From NCBI RefSeq assembly GCF_025933915.1, contig NZ_JAICZA010000017.1:1-47874 (forward strand): a stretch of DNA of 47,874 nucleotides. The letters are read 5' to 3'. A program made the position numbers and the translations under genes. Position 1 is the first letter of the stretch, and each line of letters begins with the position of its first letter. The notes beneath the pieces are model-generated. The model saw only the letters and a list, made by a program, of their open reading frames with translations. It was not told the DNA's origin and made no database searches. The stretch is from Mycobacterium sp. GTDB taxonomy: Bacteria > Actinomycetota > Actinomycetes > Mycobacteriales > Mycobacteriaceae. This document shows, piece by piece, positions 47,769 through 47,874 of this stretch.

Positions 47769-47874
47769 CACTGCTGGCCAACGAGCCGGGCCACCTGCAC
47801 CATCGCCGAGGTGATCCGGGAGATCTCGTCGGGCGTGCAGATGTACGGCGGCATCGCGTAGACCAAGTTGCGAA
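47768..47874 (-). CDS. bioA: Adenosylmethionine-8-amino-7-oxononanoate aminotransferase, C-terminal end (runs off the right edge)
   Basis: The last 35 codons before the edge read RNLVYAMPPYICTPDEI and then ITSAMVQVARLVGQQ with a stop at 47768-47770. This is the C terminus of class III aminotransferase BioA, which makes 7,8-diaminopelargonate from SAM. Only the tail is visible; order bioA-bioF-bioD is as in relatives. The stop codon merges with the last copy of the 55-bp repeat. Confidence 0.88.
   Translation of the reverse strand, partial: RNLVYAMPPYICTPDEISRITSAMVQVARLVGQQ

Overview
The window is about 48 kb of high-GC chromosomal DNA from a Mycobacterium. Gene content and order follow the polA-to-bioA stretch of the M. 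tuberculosis chromosome (Rv1629 down to Rv1568, recalled from memory), read here in the opposite orientation. Protein details such as the cyclase and PdtaR residue numbering match that species closely. Differences point to a slow-growing non-tuberculous species, perhaps of the M. avium group (inference): no phiRv1 prophage near bioB, an extra membrane-protein block there, VNTR-like repeats, and a very long acidic tail on Lgt.

Region 1 (1-5.4 kb). The 5' end of polA is divergent from a DUF35 protein and thiolase-like pair that sits behind a near-perfect KstR-type palindrome. Then come the antitermination regulator pdtaR, an odd tRNA with anticodon CAA and a short variable loop, an AT-rich gene-poor patch with a small exported protein, and a six-helix class III adenylate cyclase.

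Region 2 (5.4-12 kb). An HdeD-like protein and the cytochrome bd locus cydA-cydB-cydD-cydC form a hypoxia and respiratory-stress module.

Region 3 (12-24 kb, mostly minus strand). A DUF2156 membrane protein, tesB, a 58-bp tandem repeat, pyruvate kinase, a DUF2752 protein, lgt, then trpA, trpB, trpC, a Trp-associated membrane protein and trpE. No trpF is present; the PriA-type hisA in the next region can supply that step. A bacterioferritin comigratory peroxiredoxin diverges from trpE across a long palindrome.

Region 4 (24-36 kb, mostly minus strand). A ChaA-type cation/H+ antiporter, then his genes in transcription order hisD-C-B-H-A-impA-F-I, many joined by 4-nt stop/start overlaps. A deazaflavin-type reductase follows on the other strand, then nadA-nadB-nadC. 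The nad genes diverge from an NrtR-like regulator; one palindrome covers both promoters.

Region 5 (36-47.9 kb). A secretory lipase, a DUF2567 membrane protein and a zinc-ribbon protein, then bioB. Next is an accessory block: a small membrane ORF; a three-gene unit of polytopic membrane protein with a YtkA/FixH-like domain, cupredoxin-like lipoprotein and second polytopic membrane protein; an isoprenylcysteine-methyltransferase-like protein; and a decayed TetR gene. The window ends with a 2'-5' RNA ligase-like gene, bioD, bioF, a 55-bp tandem repeat and the 3' end of bioA.

The most interesting items are the copper-like membrane trio, the NrtR operator and its leaderless gene, the tRNA, the 20-bp-periodic repeats between convergent genes, and the Lgt tail.
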